Below, piece after piece: positions 15,169 to 24,351 of a stretch of DNA of 48,916 nt. The stretch lies in the NCBI GenBank assembly GCA_934486705.1, contig CAKSQS010000016.1, positions 1 through 48,916 on the forward strand, written 5' to 3'. The DNA comes from an uncultured Eubacteriales bacterium. GTDB taxonomy: Bacteria > Bacillota > Clostridia > Oscillospirales > Acutalibacteraceae. The position numbers and the translations under genes were made by a program. How positions within the stretch are numbered: the stretch's first letter is position 1; each line of letters starts with the position of its first letter. The notes under the pieces were generated by a model. That model did no database searches. It saw only the letters and a list, made by a program, of their open reading frames with translations, and was not told the DNA's origin.

Positions 15169-15993
15169 ATGGGTAATAAGGTATTAAAAAACAGAATTTT
15201 GGTTTGGAACGATGAATTTGACGGTGAAAAGCTTGATTTGAATAAATGGGAGTTTTCGCAGTCTATGTCAAATTCGGACGTTTTATACGATAACGGCGAA
15301 AAAAATTTTCGTATAGATAACGGTACACTGCTTATGAGGGTAAACAGAACAGATTCATCGGAAAAACCCTTCACGTTATCTCAAGGACTTACGACCAAGA
15401 ACAAAATGGGCTTTAGGTACGGATATCTTGAAATGCGTGCCGCAGTACCGTTCAGACACGGTGCGTGGCCGTCATTTTGGGCAATGTCTTTTCCGAGGCT
15501 TCACAGCAGGGATATAGGTTGGGGAGCGGAGGTAGATATATTTGAGGTTTTTTCAAATGAAAATACACTTTTCCCGAATCTTCACAAGCACGGACCTAAC
15601 AGAGAGCATTTTATGATACAGGACGAGCAAAATCCCAATCGAAGCGGCGGATATAGATTTGCAGACGACAAAAATCCCAATGATTTTCATATCTACGGCT
15701 TTGAATGGACGAAGGAGCATATGAGCTTTTTTGTTGACGGAGAATGCTATCACACCTATAATTTAGATGATGAGTGTGAATTTGCAAAAACAGCTTTAAA
15801 AGGCTTAGAGGGCTACCGTGAGCATTTATATTTGCTTATTAATAATGAAATATTTACCGAGAACTCAGGCTGGAAGCCCGTAGGCAGTGCATTGAATGAC
15901 AGCGATGCTTTGCCGATAGAATACAGGATTGATTATATCAGGCTGTATCAGGATCCCGAAAACGAAAGCATATTTACGGTTGGTGAAGAATAA
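15169..15993 (+). CDS. GH16 glycoside hydrolase without a signal peptide
   Basis: This 274-residue single-domain GH16 enzyme has catalytic motif EVDIFE at about residues 121-126, the same as in the preceding fusion. The two GH16 domains are clear paralogues throughout (for example KYGYLEMRARVPYSHGAWPS versus RYGYLEMRAAVPFRHGAWPS). I place the start at ATG 15169 after CGGAG. An in-frame ATG at 15058 would add 37 residues that start inside the hairpin and lack a ribosome binding site. With either start there is no signal peptide or membrane anchor, which is rare for GH16 and implies cytoplasmic cleavage of imported oligosaccharides. The stop overlaps the ATG of the GH3 gene by one base. Confidence 0.88.
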   Translation: MGNKVLKNRILVWNDEFDGEKLDLNKWEFSQSMSNSDVLYDNGEKNFRIDNGTLLMRVNRTDSSEKPFTLSQGLTTKNKMGFRYGYLEMRAAVPFRHGAWPSFWAMSFPRLHSRDIGWGAEVDIFEVFSNENTLFPNLHKHGPNREHFMIQDEQNPNRSGGYRFADDKNPNDFHIYGFEWTKEHMSFFVDGECYHTYNLDDECEFAKTALKGLEGYREHLYLLINNEIFTENSGWKPVGSALNDSDALPIEYRIDYIRLYQDPENESIFTVGEE

Positions 15994-17576
15994 TGAGTAA
16001 AATTGAAAAAATAATGGAAAATATGTCTCTTGAGGACAAAATCTCTCAAACGGCAGTAGAATTGATGCAAAAGGGCGTAAAGGCAAAATGTAAGCCGGGA
16101 GCCGCATTCTTTTTCGGTCAAATAATTACCGAGGCAGATGAGGCAGGAATTGACGAGCTCAGAGGCTATGTTAAGGAGCTTGTTGATGATTCAAAAATCA
16201 ATCCGCTTATAACTACCGATTTTGAAAACGGTTGCGGAAGTATGGTCAGGAAATTAACACCGTTTCCTTATCTTATGGGACTCGGTGCTACACGCAATAA
16301 GGAAATAGCATATAACTACGGTAAGGCAACGGCTTTGGAGGCAAAGGTAGTAGGTGCAAACTGGAGTCTTTCGCCCGTCAGCGATTTGAACATTAACGAA
16401 CGAAATCCCTTGGTCAATGTAAGAAGTATAGGTGATGATCCGGCAATTGCAGAGGAACTTTTACCTGAAATCATAAGAGGAATGCAGGAAAACGGACTTT
16501 CGGCGTGCTCAAAGCATTTTCCCGGTGACGGAACGGACTACAGAGACCAGCACCTTATTACAAGCGTCAACAGTCTTTCTATGGAGGAATGGTGGGAAAA
16601 TTACGGCAGAGTTTATAAAGCCGTAATTGCCGGGGGCGTAAACTCTATAATGCTCGGTCATATTTCATTGCCGTCCTATACAGGCGAAGATGACGGCAGG
16701 CTCCCTGCAACGCTTTCTCATAAGCTTATTACGGGACTTCTTAAGGGTGAGCTTGATTTCGGCGGTATTGTTGTTACCGATGCACTTAATATGGGTGGCT
16801 TTGCAGGGTGGTACAACACTCACGAGGAATCGGAAATTGAGGCATTAAAGGCAGGGTGCGATATGCTGCTTTGGCCATCGGAAAACTATATTTCAAATGC
16901 GTTAAAGGCAGTAAAAAGTGGGTATATTTCGTTAGAGCGTATAGATGATGCGGTCAGGCGTATTTTAACCGTTAAAGAAAAAATGGGCTTGTTAGATGAT
17001 AATTACAATTATTTTGCCGATTTATCTGACGGTGACAAGAAATTCATTAAATCAGTCCAGCTTGCCTGCTCAAATGAGAGTATAACACTTATAAAAAATG
17101 AAGTCGGTATGCTGCCGTTTGATAAAAATAAAATCAAAAATATCGGTATCATTCCCGTAGTCGAACATGAGCCTGCTATGGAGGAGGCACGAAGCCTTAA
17201 ATTCTTTTACGAGCAAAGAGGCTTTAATGTCAGCTTTTATGAGGGTGCGGATAAATTTGACAGAGTTATGGATGAATTTTACGAGAAAAACGATGTCGTA
17301 ATATATGCCTGCTTTTCAAGACCATTCAGACCGATAGGCTTTATTGATTATACCGGAGCCAGAGCTTGGCAGATAGTACATTGCTTTAAGCCGAAGGATG
17401 CGGTAAGGAAGAATGTTATTGCAAGCTTTGGTTCACCGTATTTCGGCAATCAGTATTTTGAAAAGGCGAAAACATATGTAAATGCATATTCAATGCTTTC
17501 ATGCTCGGCAGAGGCATTTGTAAAGGCGACCTGCGGTGAAATTGATTTTAAGGGAAAATCGCCGGTTAAATTATAG
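15993..17576 (+). CDS. GH3 hydrolase of the NagZ type
   Basis: This 527-residue cytoplasmic protein belongs to glycoside hydrolase family 3. KHFPGDGTDYRDQH at about residues 173-186 matches the KHFPGHG...D-x-H loop that supplies the Asp-His acid/base dyad in NagZ-type beta-N-acetylhexosaminidases, and is absent from ordinary GH3 beta-glucosidases. VTDALNMGG near residue 260 holds the nucleophile Asp. The C-terminal part (from about 365) is the second alpha/beta domain. A role in removing beta-linked GlcNAc from imported oligosaccharides fits the amino-sugar kinase and MurQ encoded downstream. Some NagZ-type GH3 enzymes are phosphorylases, so that is an alternative. Translation is probably coupled to the preceding GH16 gene. 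Confidence 0.87.
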   Translation: MSKIEKIMENMSLEDKISQTAVELMQKGVKAKCKPGAAFFFGQIITEADEAGIDELRGYVKELVDDSKINPLITTDFENGCGSMVRKLTPFPYLMGLGATRNKEIAYNYGKATALEAKVVGANWSLSPVSDLNINERNPLVNVRSIGDDPAIAEELLPEIIRGMQENGLSACSKHFPGDGTDYRDQHLITSVNSLSMEEWWENYGRVYKAVIAGGVNSIMLGHISLPSYTGEDDGRLPATLSHKLITGLLKGELDFGGIVVTDALNMGGFAGWYNTHEESEIEALKAGCDMLLWPSENYISNALKAVKSGYISLERIDDAVRRILTVKEKMGLLDDNYNYFADLSDGDKKFIKSVQLACSNESITLIKNEVGMLPFDKNKIKNIGIIPVVEHEPAMEEARSLKFFYEQRGFNVSFYEGADKFDRVMDEFYEKNDVVIYACFSRPFRPIGFIDYTGARAWQIVHCFKPKDAVRKNVIASFGSPYFGNQYFEKAKTYVNAYSMLSCSAEAFVKATCGEIDFKGKSPVKL

Positions 17577-17609
17577 CTTGGTAAATAAATATAAACGGAG
17601 GAAAAGCAG

Positions 17610-20339
17610 TTGAAGGCGTTAAAAAAACAGTTGGCATTTTTGCTTTCGGTAATTTCGGTTTTATGTATTTTACCGATCACTGCTTCGGCAAAGGAAGAAA
17701 GCGAACAAAAGCAATATATAAAGCTTAATGCTCCGATCATTTTGGAAAAAGGTAATGAGGTTGAATTTAAATTCGGCATTAATGACGGGTATTATGAATT
17801 TTCTCCTGTTTTTCGACCGATTTCAAGCACCGCACAATCGGTAAAATATTCCGTTATGACAGACGGAAAAATTCCCTTTGACGGTGCGGATAATTTGACG
17901 GCTCAAGTTTGGTTTGTCGATGACGGAAAGCCGGGTAAGCTTTCTACGGGTGATGAAACCGCACCGACGCAGAGGCAGTCGGATGAGGATATGGAAAGCT
18001 TTGCTTACGACAAAACGGGAATTAACGGTGATTTCTACAGGTTAAAATTTAATACCGGAATACATACCGTTAAGATAAAATGCCAAGATGAGCCATTTAA
18101 AATTACAGCTCTTTTACTTAAAAGGGTAAAGGAAACCGAAAAATACAGTGATGTAGAGAAAAACTATAACGGAACGGAAAAATATAACGGTGCTCCGATC
18201 ATAGTTGAAGGCGAGAGCCCGGTGCTTCGCAATGATTACTCGCTGACCGCGAGGGCAGATAATTCGGATATAAAGGTAACACCTAACGATTCAAAGCATT
18301 CGGTAATAAATTATATCGGCGGTGAAAACTGGGCAAAGCCTTATCAGGAGATCGTTTGGGAAACACAAGTACCAAAGGACGGACTTTATGCGGTGGATTT
18401 TTTCTTTAAGCAAAATTCAATAATAAACGGCTGTGCGTTCAGAAGTCTTAAAATAGACGGCGAAATTCCCTTTGCGGAGGCAAAGACAATAGCATTTCCG
18501 TACAAAACCGCATGGCAGAATATGAGACTTAAGGACGAAAACGGCAATGAAGCCTTGCTAAGACTTACAAAGGGAAAGCACAGAATTTCCCTAAGTGTTA
18601 CGCTGGGCACGGTTGCGGAGGTCTATAAGTCATTGCAGGGAATAACCGAAAAAGTCGGTTCTATGTATCTTGATGTCGTTATGATAACAGGTGAAACTCC
18701 CGATTCAAACAGAGATTATGAGCTATATAAGCAGATACCCGATTACGAAACAAGGCTTGAAGATATTTACGATGAATTATCATCGCTTTCTGCCGTACTT
18801 AAATCAAGAAGTGATATCAACGGTGAGCTTGATGCGGCGGTAAGAAATATGATGCGAGCCGTAAAGCAAATGCATGATGAGCGTTATAAATCGCATATGT
18901 ATCTTGATACATATTATTCGTATTATCAAACCCTGTGCTCTTGGCTTTTTGATATAAAGGATATGTCACTTTCGCTTGATAAAATAGTTTTAAGCACTCC
19001 CGGCAGAAAATGTGAAGTAAAATCAGGCGGCTTTTTTAAGGCTGTTTGGTTTACGTTAAAGCGCTTTGCCGCATCGTTTACGGGTGATTATACCGTTAAT
19101 TCCATTAACGGCAAAAATGACGGTATAAAAATCTGGGTAAATTGGGGCAGAGATCAAGTAAAGGTATTGAATGCACTTATAGGTCGCTCTTTTTCGGCAA
19201 AAACGGGTATAAATGTTCGTGTCGAGCAGGTAAACGCATCACTAATACAAGGTATAGTTTCAAATAATTCGCCCGACCTTTATCTTCAGCTTTCACGTAC
19301 TGAGCCTGTAAACCTTGCCATGCGCGGAGTTTTGGAGGATCTTTCAAAATTTGACGGCTTTAATGAGGTACTGAAGAATTTTATGGACGGTGCAGAGCTA
19401 CCCTACAGATATAACGGCGGCTGTTATGCTTTGCCCGATACCCAAAGCTTTAGTGTTATGTTCTGCCGTGACGATATTATAAAACAGCTTAAAATCGAAA
19501 TCCCGCAAACATGGGTTGATTTTTTAGACGCAACATCGGTTGTACAAAGAAAAAATATGAATTCGTTTTTGCCATATACGAGAATAACCTCCGCTACGAC
19601 GGTGAATGTAGGGGTCGGCGGACTTTCGATTTTCCCGACATTGCTTTTACAAAACGGTCAGGGACTCTATAACAAGGAGGAGAATGCGACCTTACTTGCC
19701 TCTCCGATTTCGGTAAAGGCGTTTACATATTGGACACAATTTTATACCAAATACACACTGAATCCCGATGTCAATTTTTATCAGAGATTCAGAACCGGAA
19801 CTATTCCGCTCGGTATTTCGGGCTATGCGAATTATCTTACATTTTCAGTTGCCGCACCCGAAATAGAGGGCAAATGGTCGGTTCACCCCGTCCCGGGAAC
19901 GGTAAGAGCCGACGGAAGTACCGATCACTCGGTATCGGGAGCGGGAACAGGCTGTGCAATAATGAAATCAAGTAAAAATAAGGATAAGGCCTGGGAATTT
20001 TTAAAATGGTGGGTATCCGAGGATACGCAGTATAGCTATTCGGCTGATATTGAAGCGGTTTTAGGTCCCTCCGGCAGAATTGATACGGCTAATGTTAAGG
20101 CATTGTCGAGAATGTCGTGGGAGGGGAATGCCTTTGATTCGATACTTGCACAGTGGAAAAACGTTAAGGAAATTCCGGAAATACCCGGTAGTTATTATGT
20201 ATCACGTTCTGTTGATCAGGCATTTTGGGCGGTTTATAACGGCGAAATGACCGAAAAAGAGGCTATAACCGAATGGAGCAGGATAAGTGATACCGAAATA
20301 AAACGCAAGCTTCGTGAATATCCGAAGTCAGGGGAGTAA
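17610..20339 (+). CDS. Exported fusion: N-terminal module plus ABC solute-binding domain
   Basis: This 909-residue protein starts at TTG 17610 after ACGGAGG. The signal peptide ends LPITASA-KEE and has no lipobox cysteine, so the protein is not an ordinary Gram-positive lipoprotein. Residues about 30-370 are beta-rich and look like carbohydrate-binding modules. A helical linker (about 375-460) follows. A family 1 extracellular solute-binding domain runs from about 504 (KIWVNWGRDQVKVLNALI) to the end, with typical late features (KAWEFLKWWVSEDTQ). It is followed after 5 bases by two permease genes, so it is the binding protein of that importer. The extra 500 residues are unusual and may tether or preselect the polymer. 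Confidence 0.85.
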   Translation: MKALKKQLAFLLSVISVLCILPITASAKEESEQKQYIKLNAPIILEKGNEVEFKFGINDGYYEFSPVFRPISSTAQSVKYSVMTDGKIPFDGADNLTAQVWFVDDGKPGKLSTGDETAPTQRQSDEDMESFAYDKTGINGDFYRLKFNTGIHTVKIKCQDEPFKITALLLKRVKETEKYSDVEKNYNGTEKYNGAPIIVEGESPVLRNDYSLTARADNSDIKVTPNDSKHSVINYIGGENWAKPYQEIVWETQVPKDGLYAVDFFFKQNSIINGCAFRSLKIDGEIPFAEAKTIAFPYKTAWQNMRLKDENGNEALLRLTKGKHRISLSVTLGTVAEVYKSLQGITEKVGSMYLDVVMITGETPDSNRDYELYKQIPDYETRLEDIYDELSSLSAVLKSRSDINGELDAAVRNMMRAVKQMHDERYKSHMYLDTYYSYYQTLCSWLFDIKDMSLSLDKIVLSTPGRKCEVKSGGFFKAVWFTLKRFAASFTGDYTVNSINGKNDGIKIWVNWGRDQVKVLNALIGRSFSAKTGINVRVEQVNASLIQGIVSNNSPDLYLQLSRTEPVNLAMRGVLEDLSKFDGFNEVLKNFMDGAELPYRYNGGCYALPDTQSFSVMFCRDDIIKQLKIEIPQTWVDFLDATSVVQRKNMNSFLPYTRITSATTVNVGVGGLSIFPTLLLQNGQGLYNKEENATLLASPISVKAFTYWTQFYTKYTLNPDVNFYQRFRTGTIPLGISGYANYLTFSVAAPEIEGKWSVHPVPGTVRADGSTDHSVSGAGTGCAIMKSSKNKDKAWEFLKWWVSEDTQYSYSADIEAVLGPSGRIDTANVKALSRMSWEGNAFDSILAQWKNVKEIPEIPGSYYVSRSVDQAFWAVYNGEMTEKEAITEWSRISDTEIKRKLREYPKSGE

Positions 20340-20344
20340 AAAGA

Positions 20345-21256
20345 ATGAAAAAAATTAACTCAAAAAAGTCACTTTCCTCCTATAAAACAAGTAGCTTTGA
20401 GCTTTATTTGCTGATATCCCCCTTTGTGATTTTGTTTTTTCTTACAACGGTTTTGCCGGTTTTGTCTTCAATAGCTCTAAGCTTTTTCCGCTATGATATG
20501 GTATCTTTCCCTAAAATATGCGGTCTTGAAAATTATTTGAGAATGTTTTTGCAGGATGATATTTTCCCCGTGGTGCTTAAAAACACCTTTTTATTGGCAA
20601 TACTTACAGGTCCCTCCGGTTTTGCATTGAGCTTTTTGCTTGCGTGGATAATAAACGAATTCGGACCTGCCATGAGAACGGTTTTTTCATTTCTTTTCTA
20701 CGCACCGACACTTGCAGGCAATGCGATCTATATTTGGCAGGTTGCCTTTTCAAGTGACAGCTACGGCTACGTAAACAGCAGGCTTATTTCACTCGGCTTT
20801 TTAGATAAGCCCGTAACATGGCTTTCAAATGCAGATTATATCATACCAATAGTTGTTATAATTCAGCTATGGTCGGGACTGGGAATTTCATTTTTGGCTA
20901 ACATTTCGGGACTTCAAAACGTAAATATCGAGCTATATGAGGCAGGTGCTATAGACGGTATACGAAACCGTTGGCAGGAGCTTTGGTACATAACACTGCC
21001 CGAAATGAAGCATATGCTTTTATTCAGTGCGGTAATGCAAATAGCAAGCGCATACTCAATAAGCGGAATAATTCAACAGTTAGCAGGCTATCCCACGGTA
21101 AAATATGCCGCGGATACGCTTGTATCGTATTTGCAGGATGTAGGTACGGTAAAATACGAAATGGGCTATGCCTCCGCACTTTCGGTGATTTTATTTTTAA
21201 TGATGGTTGCAACGAGGGGCATTGCAAATGCATTGCTTAACAAAACGGGGAGGTAA
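20345..21256 (+). CDS. ABC sugar importer permease 1a (UgpA/LplB-like)
   Basis: This 303-residue, six-helix inner-membrane permease is of the carbohydrate uptake CUT1 class. The EAA loop for contact with the ATPase is present (EAGAIDGIRNRWQELWYITL). It is encoded 5 bases after the fused solute-binding protein, and its TAA overlaps the ATG of the second permease. No ATPase gene lies nearby, so energy must come from a shared MsmX-like ATPase elsewhere. Substrate is presumed to be the oligosaccharide released by the GH16 enzymes. Confidence 0.93.
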   Translation: MKKINSKKSLSSYKTSSFELYLLISPFVILFFLTTVLPVLSSIALSFFRYDMVSFPKICGLENYLRMFLQDDIFPVVLKNTFLLAILTGPSGFALSFLLAWIINEFGPAMRTVFSFLFYAPTLAGNAIYIWQVAFSSDSYGYVNSRLISLGFLDKPVTWLSNADYIIPIVVIIQLWSGLGISFLANISGLQNVNIELYEAGAIDGIRNRWQELWYITLPEMKHMLLFSAVMQIASAYSISGIIQQLAGYPTVKYAADTLVSYLQDVGTVKYEMGYASALSVILFLMMVATRGIANALLNKTGR

Positions 21257-22161
21257 TGAATATGTCGGCAAGATCAGGATTTCGTTTATTCAAATTTCCC
21301 GTAAAAAACCAGCTTCATCGGTTTACCCGCTCAAAATTCGGAAGCTTTTTATTCTTTGCAATATTGATTTCAGGCGGACTATTTTCGGTGCTTCCGCTTA
21401 TTTACTGCATAACAACCTCGTTTAAGCCGCTTGATGAGCTGCTCATATTTCCGCCGACATTGCTTACGGTCAAGCGCCCGACAATTGCAAATTATACGGC
21501 GATCCCCGACCTTCTTTCGGGACTTTCGGTTCCTATAACAAGGTATGCCTTTAACAGTATATTTGTAAGTATTATCGGCACGTTTCTCTCTGTTATTATT
21601 TCGGCAATGGCGGCATTTGTTCTTTCAAAAACCGAAATGAAATTTAATAAGCTTATCTTTACCGTAGTTCAGTTTTCACTTCTTTTTAATGCATATACTC
21701 TGTCTGTTCCGCAGTATATTGTTTATTCGAAAATCGGAATAATAAATACATATCTTGCCTATATTGTCCCTGCCGCCGCATCCTCTATGGGAGTTTTTCT
21801 TATGAAGCAGTATATGGACGGATATGTACCCTATGCACTTATTGAGGCGGCACATATAGACGGAGCAGGGTGGATAGGAATATTTACAAGAATAGTTTTA
21901 CCTATTGTAAGACCGTGTGTTTTAACACTTGTAATGTTTTCGTTTTTGGGCATTTGGAATTCGGTGCCCTCGGGAACGATTTTTTCGGAGTCGTTAAAAA
22001 CCTTACCTACCGTAATGTCAACGATTGCGGCAGGCGGTCTTGCACGTTCGGGAAGCTCAATGGCAACATCCGTAATACTTATGATCTTTCCGATAGCCGT
22101 ATATCTGATTTCTCAGGGAAGCATCAAGGAAACCATGGGCAGTGCGGGCATTAAGGGATAA
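21256..22161 (+). CDS. ABC sugar importer permease 1b (UgpE/LacG-like)
   Basis: This 301-residue CUT1-class permease is the partner of the preceding gene. The EAA loop is EAAHIDGAGWIGIFTRIVLP. The start ATG at 21256 overlaps the previous stop, and a GGGAGG precedes it. A later in-frame ATG (21262) is an alternative start that would shorten it by two residues. Together with the 909-residue binding protein it completes transporter set 1 apart from the missing ATPase. Confidence 0.93.
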   Translation: MNMSARSGFRLFKFPVKNQLHRFTRSKFGSFLFFAILISGGLFSVLPLIYCITTSFKPLDELLIFPPTLLTVKRPTIANYTAIPDLLSGLSVPITRYAFNSIFVSIIGTFLSVIISAMAAFVLSKTEMKFNKLIFTVVQFSLLFNAYTLSVPQYIVYSKIGIINTYLAYIVPAAASSMGVFLMKQYMDGYVPYALIEAAHIDGAGWIGIFTRIVLPIVRPCVLTLVMFSFLGIWNSVPSGTIFSESLKTLPTVMSTIAAGGLARSGSSMATSVILMIFPIAVYLISQGSIKETMGSAGIKG

Positions 22162-22172
22162 CGGAGGGAACG

Positions 22173-24320
22173 ATGAAAATAAAGAATAAACTTAATAAAC
22201 GGTTATTTTCCTTTGCGTTATGCCTTGTTATAGGTGTTTTTTCTACTGTTACCGTTTTTGCAGACGGCATCGGTACGTCAATTAAGGAAAGCGAGGAAAT
22301 GCCGTATAAAAGCTATACATATTGGTCAAATTACAATGCCGACGAGAAAACAGCGGCATATTCAAAGCCGATGTATAGGATCGATAGTGTAAAATCATGT
22401 TCGGAGCTTAATATACCGATCGAGGCTAAGCTTTCGGATATGGCGGCAGATAAAAACGGTAATATTTACATTATTGACTCCGAGCTTTCAAGGATCTATA
22501 TTTTAGATAACGGTCTTAATATGAAAACGGTGATAACCTCTGTAGTAGCTGACGGCAAGAAAATCGAATTTAAGGGCGCTATGGGAATTTATGTTGACAA
22601 AAACGGACTTATTTATATATCAGATACCGAAAATGGCAGAGTTTTGGCTTGCGATATCGACGGAAATTTAAAAAAACAGTATTTATTGCCCGATTCAAGG
22701 CTTATTCCGACGGATTTTAAATTCCGACCGACCAAAACGGTAATAGACAGCAAGGGATATACCTATATACTGAGTGATGGTTCATATTACGGAGCAATAC
22801 TGTATTCTCCCGAAATGGAATTTTTGGGATTTTTCGGTGCAAATTCGGTCAAGAACAGTATAACCGATGTTTTAAAGCAGTTATGGAAAAGGCTTACCTC
22901 AAACGATACTAAGCGTGCGGCAGATAAGGTCGTAATTCCCTATAGCTTTACGGATATTGCAGTCGGAAACGGAAATTTTATATACACTGCAACCGGAAAA
23001 AGCGGGAGCTCAAAAATACAGCAGGGGCAAATAAAGCTTTATAATCCAGGCGGTAAGGAAATAATGCAAAAGGATAGCTTTAACTTTGCCGATACAAAAT
23101 TCGGGCGCTTTGAGCACGCATATTCTACACAGGATATAAGCTATTTGGATGTTGACACTGACGGCTTTTTCTATGCTCTTGATGTGACATTAGGCAGAGT
23201 TTATTGGTATTCGGCGGATTGCTCACTGCTTTCCGTTTTCGGCGGAAATACGGGTGAGGGTACCCAAAGGGGAACCTTTTCAAGACCGGTCGCAATAGCG
23301 GTAAGCGAAAGTAGGGTTTATATTTGTGACGGTGACAACGGCAGCATTACGGCGTTTGCCATGACCGAATACGGAGGTCTTGTTCGTGAAGCACAGAAAA
23401 TAACACTTTCGGGAGGCTATACTCAAGCAAAATGGGCTTGGAAAAAAATAATCTCTCTCGATGCTAATTCGCAGTTAGGCTATAAAGGACTTGCAAAGGC
23501 TTATTACGATAACGGCGAATATTCAAGGTCTATGCTTTATGCCAAGCATGGTATGGACAGAGAAACCTACGCCAAGGCATTTAAAGCCGAGCGAACAAAG
23601 CTTTTTGAGAGGAATTTTGCCTTGATTTTTGTTTTTGTCGTTCTTTTTATTGCATTGATAACAGCTTTAATATTTATAAACAGAAGGAAAAGGCTTGTAT
23701 TAATAAAAAATCCGTATTTAAATACGGCACTGTCAGCTATTGCACATCCTGCGGAAGGCTTCAGACTGGTTAAAGAGAAAAATTTGGGCTCTGTACTTAT
23801 TTCGACCGTTATAATAATTCTGTATTATGTTTTAACGGTTTTAAGCGATACAAAAGAGGGCTTTGCCTTTTCAAGCTTTAACAGCGAAAGCTATAATGCT
23901 CTTTATGTTTTTTTCAGTACGGTAGGTCTTGTGCTTTTGTGGACAGCATCAAACTGGCTTGTTTCAACACTTGCAGGCGGTATAGGAAAAATAACGGAAA
24001 TATACATCGTCACGGGCTATTGCCTGATACCTTTGATTTTCGGTTTGGCCATAAAGCTTATACTCACAAATGTATTAGTTCCCGATGAGGCGGCATTCTT
24101 GGGTATTCTGACTGTGTGCTGTATGTTATATTCGCTGCTTATGCTGATAATAGGAATAATGCGTATTCATGATTTCAGCTTTTCAAGGTTTTGTGCAACT
24201 GCAGTGTTTGCTGTTATCGGAATACTTATAATAATTTTCCTTATTATGCTGATGTTTTTACTTTCACAACAGCTATTCGGCTGGCTCGGAACTATATTCG
24301 TAGAGCTAAGGTACAGATAA
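22173..24320 (+). CDS. NHL-propeller / Yip1-domain membrane protein
   Basis: This 715-residue protein has an N-terminal signal (FSTVTVFA-DG). NHL-type beta-propeller repeats fill about 70-400 (LSDMAADKNGNIYIIDSELS, GIYVDKNGLIYISDTENG, YLDVDTDGFFYALDVTLG). A short helical, TPR-like piece lies near 415-470. A transmembrane helix at about 482-502 is followed by a C-terminal Yip1-type domain with some five more helices. The propeller therefore faces outside and the Yip1 part spans the membrane. Proteins of this layout occur beside DUF5696 proteins and sugar permeases in Firmicutes, as here, but their role is not known to me. An accessory role in transport or surface glycan sensing is inference. 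Confidence 0.8.
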   Translation: MKIKNKLNKRLFSFALCLVIGVFSTVTVFADGIGTSIKESEEMPYKSYTYWSNYNADEKTAAYSKPMYRIDSVKSCSELNIPIEAKLSDMAADKNGNIYIIDSELSRIYILDNGLNMKTVITSVVADGKKIEFKGAMGIYVDKNGLIYISDTENGRVLACDIDGNLKKQYLLPDSRLIPTDFKFRPTKTVIDSKGYTYILSDGSYYGAILYSPEMEFLGFFGANSVKNSITDVLKQLWKRLTSNDTKRAADKVVIPYSFTDIAVGNGNFIYTATGKSGSSKIQQGQIKLYNPGGKEIMQKDSFNFADTKFGRFEHAYSTQDISYLDVDTDGFFYALDVTLGRVYWYSADCSLLSVFGGNTGEGTQRGTFSRPVAIAVSESRVYICDGDNGSITAFAMTEYGGLVREAQKITLSGGYTQAKWAWKKIISLDANSQLGYKGLAKAYYDNGEYSRSMLYAKHGMDRETYAKAFKAERTKLFERNFALIFVFVVLFIALITALIFINRRKRLVLIKNPYLNTALSAIAHPAEGFRLVKEKNLGSVLISTVIIILYYVLTVLSDTKEGFAFSSFNSESYNALYVFFSTVGLVLLWTASNWLVSTLAGGIGKITEIYIVTGYCLIPLIFGLAIKLILTNVLVPDEAAFLGILTVCCMLYSLLMLIIGIMRIHDFSFSRFCATAVFAVIGILIIIFLIMLMFLLSQQLFGWLGTIFVELRYR

Positions 24321-24351
24321 TTAATGCACGGCAAAGGAAGGGGAGCTTAAA

